Shown: positions 35,449-47,131 of the stretch, piece after piece
Layout: each line of letters starts with the position of its first letter
Position numbering within the stretch: position 1 is the stretch's first letter
NCBI GenBank assembly: GCA_028571685.1
Contig: CM053141.1
Location: 138,846,833 to 138,910,832, forward strand
Length of the DNA: 64,000 bases
Reading direction: 5' to 3'
Source: Heterohyrax brucei
Lineage: Eukaryota > Chordata > Mammalia > Hyracoidea > Procaviidae
Notes under the pieces: model-generated
Databases searched by the model: none
What the model was told of the DNA's origin: nothing
Seen by the model: only the letters and a program-made list of their open reading frames with translations
Made by a program: the position numbers and the translations under genes

Positions 35449-35825
35449 GCTGTGGATCTGGCTCTAGCACAGCAATGCCTGTGCGACAGGACAAATGCTG
35501 CTCGGTCCTGTGCCGTCTTCATCATTGTTGCCTATCCTCAAGTCCACTGTTGTGGCCACTGTGTATTTTGAGTCACTGTCAACTAAAGCATTCATTTTCC
35601 AGCCCTACAGTGGACAGTATTCTGTTATAATCCACAGGGATTTCATTGGCTAATTTTCAGAAGCAGATCACCAGGTCTTTCTTCCTAGTCTGTTTTTTAA
35701 TTGGCAAGCTCTGCTGAAACCTATCTACCATGAATGATCCTGCTGGTATTTGAAATACTTGTGGCATAGTTTCCAGGTACACAAGCCACCACAGTACCAC
35801 AAACTGACAAATAGATGGTGGTTGG
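35449..35825 (-). mobile_element. Short RTE-derived element, second copy
   Basis: Antisense. The 3' tail (35449-35564, with ctgctcggtcctgtgccgtc) is followed by RTE 5' UTR (35565-35825, with ggtatttgaaatacttgtgg and accacaaactgacaaataga). On the sense strand the junction reads actcaaaatacacagtggc, the same joint as in the element at 32651. Lengths agree closely (377 and 385 bp). There is no coding region. Confidence 0.85.
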
Positions 35826-35934
35826 GTGGGTAGGTGGGAGTTTTATTTTTATTATGTATGCCTGGAAGTAGGAAGTCCAGGGTTGATACTGGGGCACTAT
35901 GATGCTCCCAGGATCCTCCTATATTTCCACTTAC

Positions 35935-36120
35935 TAATCTTTAACATGATTGCATAGTGGTTAAGTGCTATGTCTGCTAACCCAAAGGTTGGCAGTTCAC
36001 ATCCACCAGGAGCTGCTTGGAAACTCTATGGGGCAGTTCTACTCTGACATACAGAGTTGCTATGAGTTGGAATCAACTTGATGGCAGTGGGTTTGGTTTG
36101 TTTTTTTTAATCTTTAGCAT
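35935..36120 (+). mobile_element. AfroSINE with 13-bp target-site duplication
   Basis: SINE body 35948-36107: tgattgcatagtggttaagt, ctatggggcagttctactct, gctatgagttggaatcaac, then a gtttggtttg plus T tail. The flanks taatctttaacat (35935-35947) and taatctttagcat (36108-36120) differ at one base. The first few bases of the SINE head are missing. Confidence 0.95.
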
Positions 36121-36325
36121 AGTCTTGGAAGTTCTTGGTCACAAAGTGGTTGCTCCATTTCTGACATTATGTTTCCAAACAGACCCATTAAGCTGAGCCT
36201 GTGTGCCCTTCCCAAACATTCCATCTAGTTACTTTTACTTATATTTCATTGGGTAGAAATGTGTCACAAGGCCATTCATAGGAGCAAAGCAAGCTGCCAA
36301 AACAAGTTATTTGTTAGGCACTATT

Positions 36326-36830
36326 ATGGATTGAATTGTGTCCCTTAAAAATCTGTGTCAACTTATCTAGGTCATGATTTCCAGCATTAAGTGATTATCT
36401 ACCATTTTGTCACCAGATGTGTTTCCTACGCATTGTGGATCCTACGTTTATGATGTTAATGAGGCAAGACTAGAGGCAGTTATGTTAATAAGGCAAAATA
36501 AAGTTTATAAGATTAGGTTTTGCTTTAAAGCAGCCTATTGCAAGATATGAAATAGAGAAGCAAGAAAAGAGACAGGTGACCTCATACCACCAAGAAACAT
36601 GAGCCAGGAGACTAGGGCTTCCTTCAGACCTGGTGTCCATGCACAGAGAAATTCCTCAGCCAGGGAAGATTGGTGACAGTGACTTTTACCCAGAGCCAAC
36701 AAAGACAGAAAGCCTTCCCTAGGAGCTGGCATCCTGAATTCGGACTTCTAGCCTCCTGGACTATGAGAGAACAAATTTCTCTTTGTTAAACCTATCCACT
36801 TGTATTTTTATTATAGCAGCACTAGATGTC
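36326..36830 (+). mobile_element. MaLR-like LTR
   Basis: Starts ttatggattgaattgtgtcc and runs through atgttaatgaggcaagacta, gacctcataccaccaagaaa and gcctcctggactatgagaga, ending near gcagcactaga. This is the sense version of the LTRs at 18145 and 34327. The normal end gactaagaca is missing because RTE sequence begins directly. Confidence 0.85.
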
Positions 36831-37316
36831 ACCTTGAAGACTAAAGTGTGTGGTATTTTCAATCATGTTGTATGCCTGCGAAAGCTGGACAATGAACAAA
36901 GGAGACAAAATAAAAATTGATGCTTTTAAACTGTGGTGTTGGAGAAGAATGTTGAATGTGCCATGGACTGCCAGAAGAACAAACAGATCTGGATCTGTTC
37001 TGGAAGCAGTAGAACCAGAGCGCTCTTTGGAAGCAAAGATGGCAAGACTGCATCTTACTTTGGACTTACTTTGGACATTTTGCCAAGAAGGATCAGTCCC
37101 TGGAGAAGACCGTCATGCTCGGTAGAGGGGAGGGTCAACGAAAAAAAAGACAACCCTCAATGGGATGGATTGTCACAGAGGCCACAACAATGTGCTTAAG
37201 CATAAAAATGATTGTGGATATAGCGCAAGACTGGGCAGTGTTTTGTTTTGCTGTGCATTGAGTCACTGTGAGTCAGAACTGACTCAACAGCACCTAACAA
37301 CAACAACAACAACAAC
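36831..37316 (+). mobile_element. RTE LINE 3' fragment with (AAC)n tail
   Basis: 5'-truncated RTE. It starts at tgtcaccttgaagactaaag (RT C-terminal part), passes a decayed reading frame visible at 36850-37125 (YACESWTMNKGDK...WCWRRMLNVPWTARRTN, the C-terminal block typical of the clade), and ends in the 3' tail gactgggcagtgttttgttt ... gcacctaacaacaacaacaa. The short (aac)n end is the signature of RTE insertion. Confidence 0.92.
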
Positions 37317-38131
37317 AGATAACTAAAACAGGTACGTTGCCGCCCTGCGAAAAATGAAGGTCTGGTTAGTATAGAAGAAAGGGGAAGAGATATTAAGGAC
37401 ATAAGTAGCTGCGGCTGCCACATTCTGCATCATTTTATCCTTTATCCAAGTTACGGTGCTTTCTGGAAAAGCTAATCAGCAAACATAAGTAATCTGCCAA
37501 TTCTTCACTCCATGTACCCATCGACCCACATATAAGTGATATTTGTATTTCTATTCCTATTGTGCACACTACAATTTCCCTCCATTAGCATAGATCATCC
37601 TGAATTGATTTTATTTGTGGATGCAAATGTGTGATTATTTATATGGCTGTCACTAATGGCCAGTTCTCTTTTAAGCATTTTTTTAGTGTTCTTCTCTCAC
37701 TTTCTCCTGTAGGTGGACAATTTCATTTATATCAGGAGTGCAATGACCATTTAGAACCAACTCTTTCTATCCCAGCCGGTTGTCATTCATGACTCTGTAT
37801 TCCAATATATCCAACTTCATTTCAGATAAAGGCTTAGTTTCACGGACACCTTAAATTCAACCTGCCCAAGGGAATGTCTCATCTCTCCCTCCCAGACTCT
37901 CACCTCCTTTGAATTAACTCACCTCAGTGAATGCACATACCCAGGCCAGAAACCTGAGAGTTCTTCCTCATGTTTCTTCCTTCCTACACCATTCAATGTC
38001 AAAGTCTTATCCATACAATAAACTGAATATTCTGAAATTTGTCTTCTTTAATCCATTGTCACCTCTTCGGTTCAGCTTGTTTGTACTAGCTGCTTTTAGC
38101 TATGTTGTTGCTACTATTAGTAACTGATGAT
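37317..38131. other. Unassigned DNA
   Basis: No gene or repeat recognised. Confidence 0.5.
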
Positions 38132-38522
38132 AGTTGTTGTTGTTAGGTGCCTATGTACAGCAGAAGGAAAAACTGCCTGGTCCTGCACCATCCTCACAAC
38201 TATTATTATGCTTTGGCCCATTGTTGTAGCTACGATGTCAATCCATCTCATTAAGGGTCTTCTTCTTTTTTGAGGACCCTCTATTTTACCAAGCTTGTTG
38301 TCCTTCTTCAGGGATTGGCCCCTCCTAATAATGTGTCCAGAAGATGTGAGACATAGTCTCACCATCCTTACCTTCTAAGGAGCATTCTAGTTGTACTTCT
38401 TCCAAGACAGATTTGTTCCTTTTGGCAGTCCATGGTGTATTCAATATTCTTCATCAACACCGCAATTCAAAGGTGTCAACTGTTCCTTGGTCTTTCTTAT
38501 TCATGGTCCAGCTTTCATACCC
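38132..38522 (-). mobile_element. RTE LINE 3' fragment, antisense
   Basis: Begins with the reversed (AAC)n tail gttgttgttgttaggtgcc, then ctggtcctgcaccatcctca and the C-terminal RT region through tcatggtccagctttcatac. 5'-truncated. A short SINE-like scrap (gtgctgttgagtcagatctg) follows to about 38565. Confidence 0.9.
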
Positions 38523-38565
38523 CTAGGCCAAGCAAAGTGCTGTTGAGTCAGATCTGATGCATAGG

Positions 38566-39261
38566 AGGTGATTTAAATAGACTTCTTAAATAACTTTGCA
38601 TGTAATCTTGGATCTGCAGCTCTCTACAATAAACTTGAAAACACTGAGTTTTCAATTAGCTGACATTTAGAAAATACATAAACAACTGGATTACCTGAGT
38701 GACTGCCTAAGAGCTGACTACTGGTAAAAGATTTTAATGCTTGCTCTTGCATTTGTGTTTCCACAGCACTGAAGGGCATTTCTATAATTATCACTAGCTT
38801 ATGTGAAAAAAGACAGATGGATTCTGTATCAAAAAATGATACATTTGGTACAGCTCAAGTTCAGTGAAGTCACTGCCATTCTTTTATAAATAAAAGTTTT
38901 TTGCTAGTCCAAAAAAGTAAAGCCATCACATGGTTGGGGTGGTATAGGTTGCTGAATTGAAAAGAACTTGTGCTTGTTGCAGTGACAGTTCCATGTTGTG
39001 AATGCAAATTTGTTCCCATAAAGATGACATCATCTATTGCCTTGAATTAACACTGTTAATTTGAGTGTTATTGTTTTTCTTAGTTTAAATTTAATGTGCA
39101 AATTTCTACATTTGGAATAATGCATAAGATATTTACATTTAATTTTAGGTTTTTATGCATCTAAATAGCAGTGTAATGAAGATATCTAAGTTGCACTTCA
39201 AATCTATGGGAACTTTTTCCATTAAAGAGTATATATTTATCACTCAAATAGGCTAGAGCAG
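38566..39261. other. Unassigned DNA
   Basis: A/T-rich DNA with no gene or repeat recognised. Confidence 0.5.
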
Positions 39262-39425
39262 AGATAAGCAAACTTTTTATGTAGATGACTGGATAGTAAA
39301 TACAGGCTTTGCAAGTTGTCCCAGTTAGGCTAGCTACTCAGCCCTGCTACTGGAGCATGAAAGCAAGTGCACAAATAAGTGGGGCTGTATTTATTTAAAA
39401 AATCAGGTAGCAGAGTGGATTTGAC
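39262..39425 (+). mobile_element. Probable hAT-type non-autonomous DNA transposon fragment
   Basis: gcaaactttttatgtagatg, actggatagtaaatacaggc, tttgcaagttg and gctactcagccctgctactg follow the order of a common old MER1-group (hAT-Charlie) element. Ends are eroded and I do not name the subfamily. Confidence 0.6.
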
Positions 39426-39639
39426 CTGTGAATATAAACATGATTGAAAGCCTATGACTTTCTCCAGGAATATGTGTTTGTAAGATCTTTATTGTATCAT
39501 ATAAAAAGGAAGGTTTTTGTTTTCTTTTGTTTTTTTAAGGACAGTTTTATGCACTTTATGGGTAAACAGAATATTAAAAACAAAAGAAAAGAAAGAAATA
39601 GTAAGTCAAACTATTACTTCACATTTGAGAAAACTAAGT
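39426..39639. other. Unassigned DNA
   Basis: A/T-rich, with no repeat recognised, up to the point where LTR sequence begins. Confidence 0.4.
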
Positions 39640-41277
39640 ATTCCCTTGGAGCTGGCACCCTGAATTAACTTTCTAGCGTACTGAACTGTGTGAGACTAAA
39701 CTTTTCTTTGTTAAAGCTGTCCACTTGTGATTTTTCTGTTAGAGCGGTACCAGATGACTAAGACTGAATTTGGCACTGAAAGAGTAGAGTGCTACTCTAA
39801 CAGATAACCTAAAATGTGGAAGCAGTCTTTAAACTGTGAATGGATAGAAGACTCAGAAAGAACTGAGGAGAAATGTTAACATGGAAGAAGGTGCAGATGG
39901 TGAGAAAAGCAGCAGAGGACCAGCGGCAGCAGCAGTAGATGGGCAGTAGAAGAATCAGACCAGCACTGGAGCCAACCCATGGAGTGAGATTGCTGAGTGC
40001 CTGTGTACAGGAAGCTTCCTGGCAGAGTGGGGTACCTCTGGGCACTTAAGCAAGTGGAGCTACAGAGCTTGGAAACACTTGCTATGCAGGGAAGATGCAG
40101 CCATGAGGCTCTGGCCAAGAGGCCACAGGAAGCAAAAGCTGGAGAGACCAGGAGCACAAGAAGCTGAGCTGCGTCATCCTCAAAAGGTATGGCCATGAAC
40201 TCAGGAGTTTCAAAGGGTGGAGCCATGGCCTCTGGTGTTTCTGAGGGTGGAATTGCTTAGAAGATGATGCACCTAAAGCTGAGAGAGAAGAGTTGTTGTC
40301 CAGTAGGCCTGGAAGGCAAAGCTGTAGCTAAGGGCCAAGGGGCCTCCCCTCAGAATCTGAAGAGTGTAGGCCTCACATGTAGTCTGAAGGGCAGGGCTAT
40401 TGTGTGAAGTGTCTCGAACAACTGAAAATTATTTTTATAGTTTTTAGGGCTAATGTAATGTGTTCTGCTAATTTGCTTGGTGCCTGTTATGCCTTCTTCC
40501 CCTGCGACTTCTTACATTAGTAATGGAAATGTCAGCTTGTGCCTGCCTGTTCTATCATTGTACTTTGGAGGAAGATAACTTGTATTCTCGATGTCACAGA
40601 TGTAGAGGAATTTTTGTACTTTGAACCTGGAGTTGATTTAAGACTTTTGATATGATACAATGGGATGAATATGTTTTGCATGTTACAGAGATGTGATTTG
40701 GCGGGGGAGTGGGCAAAAGGTGGAATGTCATGAACTGAATTGTGTCTCCCAAAAAATGTATGCAGAAATTTGGCAGGGCCATGATTCCCAGTATTGTGTG
40801 ATTGTCCACCATTTTGTGATTTTCCTGTGCTGTAAATCCTAATGTCTGCCTGTGGGTTATAGATCAGATTAAGTTAAAGAGGATTAGGGTAGGACCATAA
40901 CACTCTTTCTGAGGTCGTCTCCCATCTCAACTGTAAAGGGAGTTTCCCTAGAGTGTGGTTTGTACTACCTTTTATCCTACAAGAGACAAAAGGAAAGGGA
41001 AACAAGCAGAGAGTGGGGTACCTCATGCCATCAGGAAAGCAACATTGAAAGCAGATCACGCCCCTTTGGCCTGAGCCTCCTCTGCGAAGATGCTCTCAGA
41101 CCCAAGAAAGGCTGACGCAACACGAAGACCTTCCACCAGAGACAGAGAACATTCTCCCGGAGCCAGCAACCTGAATTCGAACTTCTAACCTATTGGAATG
41201 TGTGAGAATAAACTTTTCTTTGCTAAAGTCATGCACTTGTGACATTTCTGTTAGAGCAGTACCAGATGACCAAGACA
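39640..41277 (+). mobile_element. MaLR provirus (partial 5' LTR, internal region, 3' LTR)
   Basis: End of a 5' LTR (39640-39770: ggagctggcaccctgaatta, tttgttaaagctgtccactt, taccagatgactaagact), a ~955-bp internal region (39771-40725) and a full 3' LTR (40726-41277, tgtcatgaactgaattgtgt to gaccaagaca). The internal region begins atttggcactgaaagagtag with the usual MaLR start and ends in a purine-rich stretch (ggcgggggagtgggcaaaag) just before the LTR, as a polypurine tract should. MaLR internal sequence has no long coding capacity; the 116-codon minus-strand frame at 39876-40226 is not a viral gene. Confidence 0.88.
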
Positions 41278-41539
41278 CCAAAGCACAAATGTTACATAAA
41301 TGTCTATTGGAAGCAGAATCAAGACTGGACTCAGGATTCAGGCTCTAGAACAATTTCTGCAATTTCACATTAGATCCTGAAAATCACTTGGTGAATTATT
41401 AGAGGACAGGAGCTAGATTCTTTACCTTCAAATCAAGATCATTGACATTTTCTATTAAGCACCACGTTCCTCTTACTAGGGATAATGCTGAGTGGTGCCA
41501 CTCCTGTTTCTATCTCTGAGCCCTGGACTTGTGAATACT
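41278..41539. other. Unassigned DNA between MaLR and ERVL
   Basis: No repeat recognised. The 3' LTR expected for the ERVL is not visible here. Confidence 0.4.
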
Positions 41540-41681
41540 TGCTATGGGAGAAACAGCACTATGTTTTGGATGCTGGTTTAGAGCACATTCAGCATCCTGG
41601 AAAACATTCCTTAACCCTGCAAGGTATTGCCACATAACTGGCATGATAATTGTACTTTTAGAAGAGCATTCCATCATTCAG

Positions 41682-44330
41682 TCAAGCCAGCTGCCTCAGG
41701 ATAATGAGCAACATGATAAGCCTAGTGCATTCCATGAGCTTGGGACCAGTGGTGCACTTCATTTGCTGTGAAGTAAGTCCCTTGATCCAAGGCAATACTG
41801 TGTGAGGTATGATGCAAATAAGGTATTTTATAAGTCCATAGATAGTAGTTTTGACAGAAGCATTGTGTATAAGGAAGGGAAATACATATCCAAAGCTAAG
41901 TAAGAACAAACAGCTACCCTTTCCATAATGGAAGTGGTTCAATGTAATCAACTTGCTGCAAGAGATGGCGCCACATCAGGGACTAGGAGTTGATCTCTGC
42001 TGCTGGCAGACTAGGCACTCAGAAGTGGCTGTAGCCAAGTTGGTCTTGGTGAGTAGAAGTCCATGTTGCTAAGCCTGTGCATAACTTCCATCCCTGCTAC
42101 CACAGTCGTTTTTTCCATGAGCCCATTGACCAATGATGAAAGTGGCTAGAGAAAGAAGTTGAGTGGTTTCCATAGAATATGTGATCCTAGCCACTTGATT
42201 GTTAAAATCCTCTTCTGCTGAGGTTACCTGTTTATGAGCATTTACAGAAAATGCAAGTATCTTCACTTCTTTGGCCCATTTAGACAGATCTATCCATGTT
42301 CTTCTTCCCCATACCTCTTTTTCTCCAATTTTCTAATTATGTTTCTTGCTAGTCCCTGATCATTTAGCCAAACCACTGGCCACAGCCCATGAATCAATAT
42401 ATAAGCATACAGCTGGATATTTCTCCTTCTAAACAAAATAAACAACCAAGTGCACTGCTCAAAGTTCTGCCCACTGGAAGGATTTCCTTTCACCATTATC
42501 CTTCACAGAGTTCTCAGACAGGGGCTCTAGTTATGCCACTGTCTAGTTTTGACTGGTGCCTGGGTATCATGCAGAACCATCTGTAAACTAGGCACAAACT
42601 TTCTCTTCCTCAGTCAGTCAACTGATCATAATGAGTTCTCCGTGAGGCCATAGGTGTGTACTGGGAGACGGAAGGTAATGTGATACGAGTCAAGACCATG
42701 GGAATTTGGGCCACTTCCTCATGTTAACTTACTTGTACCTTCAGATCTTCTTTGGGCCCAGTCTTTTATATATTGCTTCCACTTAATGATGAAGTGCTAT
42801 TATGAACGTCTAACTCTATAACTATTGTGGGTCAGACACACTCATTTCATGACGTGCGTCTCAGGCTGCACGGTGACTTATTGTCCCTTTGTTAATTGCT
42901 CAGTCTCGACTAAGGCCCGGTAACAACCCAAAAATTGTTTTACAAAAGGAGAGTCATTATCTGTAAAGGATGGCAGGGCTTTGCTCAGAAATTCTGTGAT
43001 TCACCACAGGGGCCTACCAAAGACTCCAGACACAATCTCTATCTGCCATTGACACTTCAAGCACCATTGGATCAGCCAGATCATATGGCCCAATTGGCAG
43101 GGCAGCTTGCATAGCAGCAAGAACATGTTGCAGAGCCTTTTCTTATTCTGGGCTTGACTTAAAACTACTGGTTTTTCAAGTCACCTGATAAACAGGCTTG
43201 AGTGACACACCTCAAAAAGGAATATGTAGCCTTAAAACCCAAAGAGATTCAATGAGTGTTGTACCTCCTTTTTAGCTGGGGAAGGAGCCAGATGCAATAC
43301 CTTACCCTTCACTTTAGAAGGAAGATCTTGACATGCCCCACACAACTGGACACCTAGCAATTTCACTGAAATGGAAGGTGCCTGAATTCTTAGGGATTAC
43401 TTTCCCACCTTCTAGAATGCAAATATGTTACCCATAAAGTCCAGAGTTATTGACATTTCTTTCTTACTGGGCCCAATCAACATAATGCCATCAATGTAAT
43501 AGACCAATGTGACATTTTGTTGAAGGGAAAAGTGATCAAAGTCCCTACAGACTAAATTATGACATAGAGCTTGACAGCGGATACAGCTCTGTGATAAGCA
43601 AGTAAGGGGGTATTACTGCCCTTGTCTGGTGGCCCTTCAAAATAGGTATAGAGAAAAAGCCGTTAGTGAGATCAATACCACGTATCAGGGGCCAGGAAAT
43701 ATATTGATATGCTTAAGCAATGAAACCACAACTGGACATCAGTTGCAATTGGAGTAATCACCTGATTAAATTTTCTATAATGCATTGTCATTCTCCAATA
43801 TTCATTTGTTTTTTGCCTGGGCAAAATAGGTGAGTGGAATATGGAGGGGATGGGGATCATCACCCCTGCATCCTTCAAGTCTTTGATGGTAGCAATGATC
43901 TCTGCAGTTCCTCAAGGAATGCAGTATTGTTTTTAGTTTACTATTTTCCTAGGTAGGGTCAGTTCTAATGGCTTCCACTACTTTTCATAACATAACAGCC
44001 ATTCTGTTTGTCAAGGATTCAATGTGGGGGTTCTACCAGTTACTGAGTATATCTATTCCAATTATGTATTCTGGAATCACTACAGGATGGGTTCAGAGAT
44101 CCACTGGACCTACTATGAGATGGACATGAGCTAAGACTCCATTAATAACCCAACCTCCATATGTTCCTCCTCTTATTGGTGGCCCACAGTGACATTCTGA
44201 GTCTCTTGGAATTAGTATCATTTCAGAGCCAGTATTTAGTAATTCATGAAAAGTATCATTACTGCCTTTTTCTCAGTGAACAGACACTAATAAGAATCTG
44301 TAGGTTCCCTTAGGGAAGGCTAGGAGAAAG
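41682..44330 (-). pseudogene. ERVL pol, decayed
   Basis: Remnant of protease, reverse transcriptase, RNase H and integrase. RT is best seen at 43878-43672, where the block around WRMTMHYRKFNQV matches the start of retroviral RT. The catalytic YxDD motif reads YIDG (43487-43498), so the second Asp is lost. The RNase H end is seen near 42496-42290. The integrase N-terminal region lies at 42266-42069 and more integrase at 41951-41682. The blocks are in different frames and contain stops; this is a fossil with no coding function. Confidence 0.85.
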
Positions 44331-44397
44331 ATTAACAGTGCAAGTTTTTGGCAGTGTATTGGAGTCCTTCCTCAAGGGGACTAAGGGGTGTGAGTCT

Positions 44398-45835
44398 TTA
44401 AACTTGCTCAAGTCTAGGAAAAGCTTTGAGGGGCTGTGACTCTCTATTCTGGCAATTCAAATTGGGGTGATTTTCACTTGACCTATAATTCATCTCCTTG
44501 TATCTCATTGTAGGCTTCCCATCTATCTGATTCCTAAGGAGAACAGGACTAAGTAGCCAATTCCATAAATCCATATGAGTCAGACTATTCTGATTACTGC
44601 TTTGACTCCGCTGTCCATTATGGGTAACATATCCAACTTGTCTGTGTCCATTGAGTGCTGACACTTGGCCCCTACCACCAAGGGCTCCAGTCAACCTCAT
44701 TGTAGTTAGATGTCTTAATTCAGTTACAGTAGTTTCCACTGTCAAGTCAGACTTATATAAAATAGTAACCACAGCAGTCTTCAAGGATTCTGGGGCTCCC
44801 TTCACAAATTTGTTCCTCACCGTTGTGGTAAAAGGTGTCTTGTGGACACTCCATGTTTGGGTTTATGGGTCTAACCTGATAAATCCACCCTGCCATGCTA
44901 ATTTCTATCAGTCTTTGAATGCTTTCTTCTACAGTATATACCAAGGCAGTTCTGGTTCTTTAGCTTGGTTTAGTGTAGATTATCACGTAATTCATACTTT
45001 GAGAACCCAACTAAACAGTTAGATACTTTTTTAACCTCTTGATTTGAAACAATGAAGAATCTGTGCTTAGTGGGCCCATATTGATCAACTCAGACTGTTC
45101 CATCTTTATGTTTCTCGAGTTATTATCCCATACCATTTATAGCCATTTCCATACATATTCCCCAGGTTGTGTATGCATGTATCAGAAAAGTCAAGCAGTT
45201 CTTTGGTGTGTAGTATACTTCCTCCTGGGTCATGCTTTGTACCTCACCTTCTGGGGCTCACTGGGACTTAAGTCTACTCATAGGTCCAGAAGCCAAAATT
45301 GGTAGTAAGATGTGTTTTGAAAACATTCTGCATTGTCTTGCAAGGCATCTGTCTTAGGAGATGCCCCATACAGTGACTCATACAAAGGCCCTTTAGACAG
45401 AGCTGGGTTAATCACATTAGGTGGGGGTGGAGGGACTAATGGTTTAACTGGGGAGGGTGGTTTAGCATCCAAACATGGAATAATCTCTTCAGACGGGAGT
45501 GAGAGAGTTGGATCTGTTGCCAAGAGTGATTGAATGGAATTTAGGGGCTAGATATCTCTCAGTTCCTGATTTTATTTCCCCTATGTCCATATCCCAAGTT
45601 TCAGGATCCCATTTTTTCTCAAACAATGACCTCAGTTTAACTTCAGATACCCTCTGGAGGCTGTCAATTGAGTTGGCATTATGAATTCAGCTACACTCTT
45701 AGTAAAACTCTGGGTTTGGTTTTTGGCATTATCAGCTCTATTACTAAAGAAATGAAACTCAATTTCAAGGCAAAACAGAAACTTTGATGTCACTTGTGTG
45801 GCACTTAAGCTTTGACTCTGAGCTCCTGTACTCAT
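44398..45835 (-). pseudogene. ERVL gag, decayed
   Basis: The position between primer-binding region and protease, together with three minus-strand stretches (45835-45632 including a likely start, 45523-45278, 44820-44398), marks this as gag. The 44820-44398 stretch (140 codons) corresponds to the C-terminal part. The stretches are in different frames with stops between them. Identification rests on gene order more than on a strong motif. Confidence 0.7.
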
Positions 45836-46116
45836 CTTGTTCTTCTACCAGTTTGTCTAGCACAAGTAGGACCAATCAATCAGCTCCTTTATGTTTCTAA
45901 TTATGACACAAGTGTAGAAAGGTATCACACATGTGATCAATCACCCAGAGCTTCACCGTTCACCAATACTTGATCTATGGGTGGCAATATTTTGTGTATT
46001 TGTATTACTATCTAGCATCACGAGTTAGCATTGCCCTCTTTACTACTGGATGCAGAGTCATCAACATCCTTAAACAGACTTGAGAACCAGTTTAGAAAAC
46101 TCACAATTTTGCTTTT

Positions 46117-46136
46117 CTAGAACATTCTTGGTACAA
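46117..46136 (-). promoter_or_regulatory. ERVL primer-binding-site remnant
   Basis: On the sense (minus) strand, ttgtaccaagaatgttc follows the LTR end directly. This is where ERVL elements carry a tRNA-Leu complementary primer site. The match is decayed. Confidence 0.55.
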
Positions 46137-46815
46137 TGTCTTAGGGTGGGTTCTGTAGAGAAGCAAAACAGAAGAGCATATAAATGTCTATGTAAAGAGG
46201 TTTATGTCAATGAAATGGCTTATGGAGCGTAGAGGCTGGAGTGTGCCAAATCTAAGTCAGGCTGGAGGCTTCTCCTGATTCACGTGGCTGCAGTTGCTGC
46301 AAACTCAGGATCAGTAAGTCAGACAGCAGGGCTCTTGCTAATAGGCTAGGAAGACAGGCGAAGCCCAAGAATGGTAGACAAGACTGCTGGTAAGCTGCTG
46401 CTTCAAGTCTCAAGAACCAGAGGTCAAATTAACAGGAGCCGAGTGCAGGATCTAGAGCAAGCAAAAGCCCCTGAGCTTTGCCAGAAGGTCCGTAAGACTG
46501 GGCAGTGTTTTGTTCTGTTGCTCATAGGGTCGTTATGCATCAGAACCGACTCGATGGCACCTAACAACAACACATGCCCAAGGAAACCTCCTTTCAACTG
46601 ATTGGCTATTCATAGCAGATCTCACTGTGGAGGTGATCACATTATATGAAATCTCATTATGGAAGTTATCCCAACATCGTACAACTGCCAAACTATATCA
46701 TAACTGCCAAACCACTGAGACTCAAGGTTCAATCAACCTAACATACATCTTATCAGAGGCTACTATTCCTATCCACTTTCACTCTAGAGCAACCATAAGA
46801 CACTGCAGGTGACAG
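46137..46815 (-). mobile_element. ERVL 5' LTR
   Basis: Antisense LTR with tgtcttagggtgggttctgt at its 3' end, then gcttatggagcgtagaggct, ttctcctgattcacgtggct, gggctcttgctaataggct, and after an RTE-tail insertion aactgattggctattcatag and cataactgccaaaccactga. It abuts the primer-binding remnant. The outer end near 46815 is approximate. Confidence 0.8.
46488..46572 (+). mobile_element. RTE 3' tail inserted in ERVL LTR
   Basis: gtaagactgggcagtgtttt, gttctgttgctcatagggtc, gttatgcatcagaaccgact and ggcacctaacaacaacac form the last ~85 bp of an RTE with its (aac)n end. It splits the LTR and is therefore younger than it. Confidence 0.82.
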
Positions 46816-47131
46816 ACACTTCAGATAAGTTTTGTGGGACCTAACTGAGGAGGGATTTGTGAGATTCTAGTACTAGCTGGGAAGATGCCTCAACTAGTGT
46901 CTCAGGAAAGCAACTTTGTACCATACGATGAGGTGATAGAGAATTAGCCAATATAGCTAGTAGCCTCAGATGGGGTTGTGAAAGTGGTCAAGAGCCCACC
47001 AAGATGCATTAGCCAGAAACTGGGGCAACAAGTGAGAGGCCAGAGTATAAAGTCTAAGCAAGTGGAGCAGAAGACAGGATGCCTGAGGACAGTTAATGGT
47101 TTCAGATGCTGCTTCACTCTAAATTAACTTA
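46816..47131. other. Unassigned DNA
   Basis: No gene or repeat recognised between the ERVL LTR and the L1. Confidence 0.5.

Larger units (their letters stand above)
41540..46136 (-). mobile_element. ERVL (class III) provirus internal region
   Basis: Antisense endogenous retrovirus. Right to left it shows a primer-binding region (46117-46136), gag (about 45835-44398), protease (about 44330-44000), RT (43950-43000), RNase H (about 42900-42290) and part of integrase (42270-41540). There is no env, as expected for ERVL. The left end breaks off inside pol, so no 3' LTR or dUTPase region is visible. Frame changes and stops occur in every part. Confidence 0.88.

Noticed and set aside
39876-40226. 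116-codon minus-strand open frame
   Set aside because: It is antisense within MaLR internal sequence, which has no known protein there.
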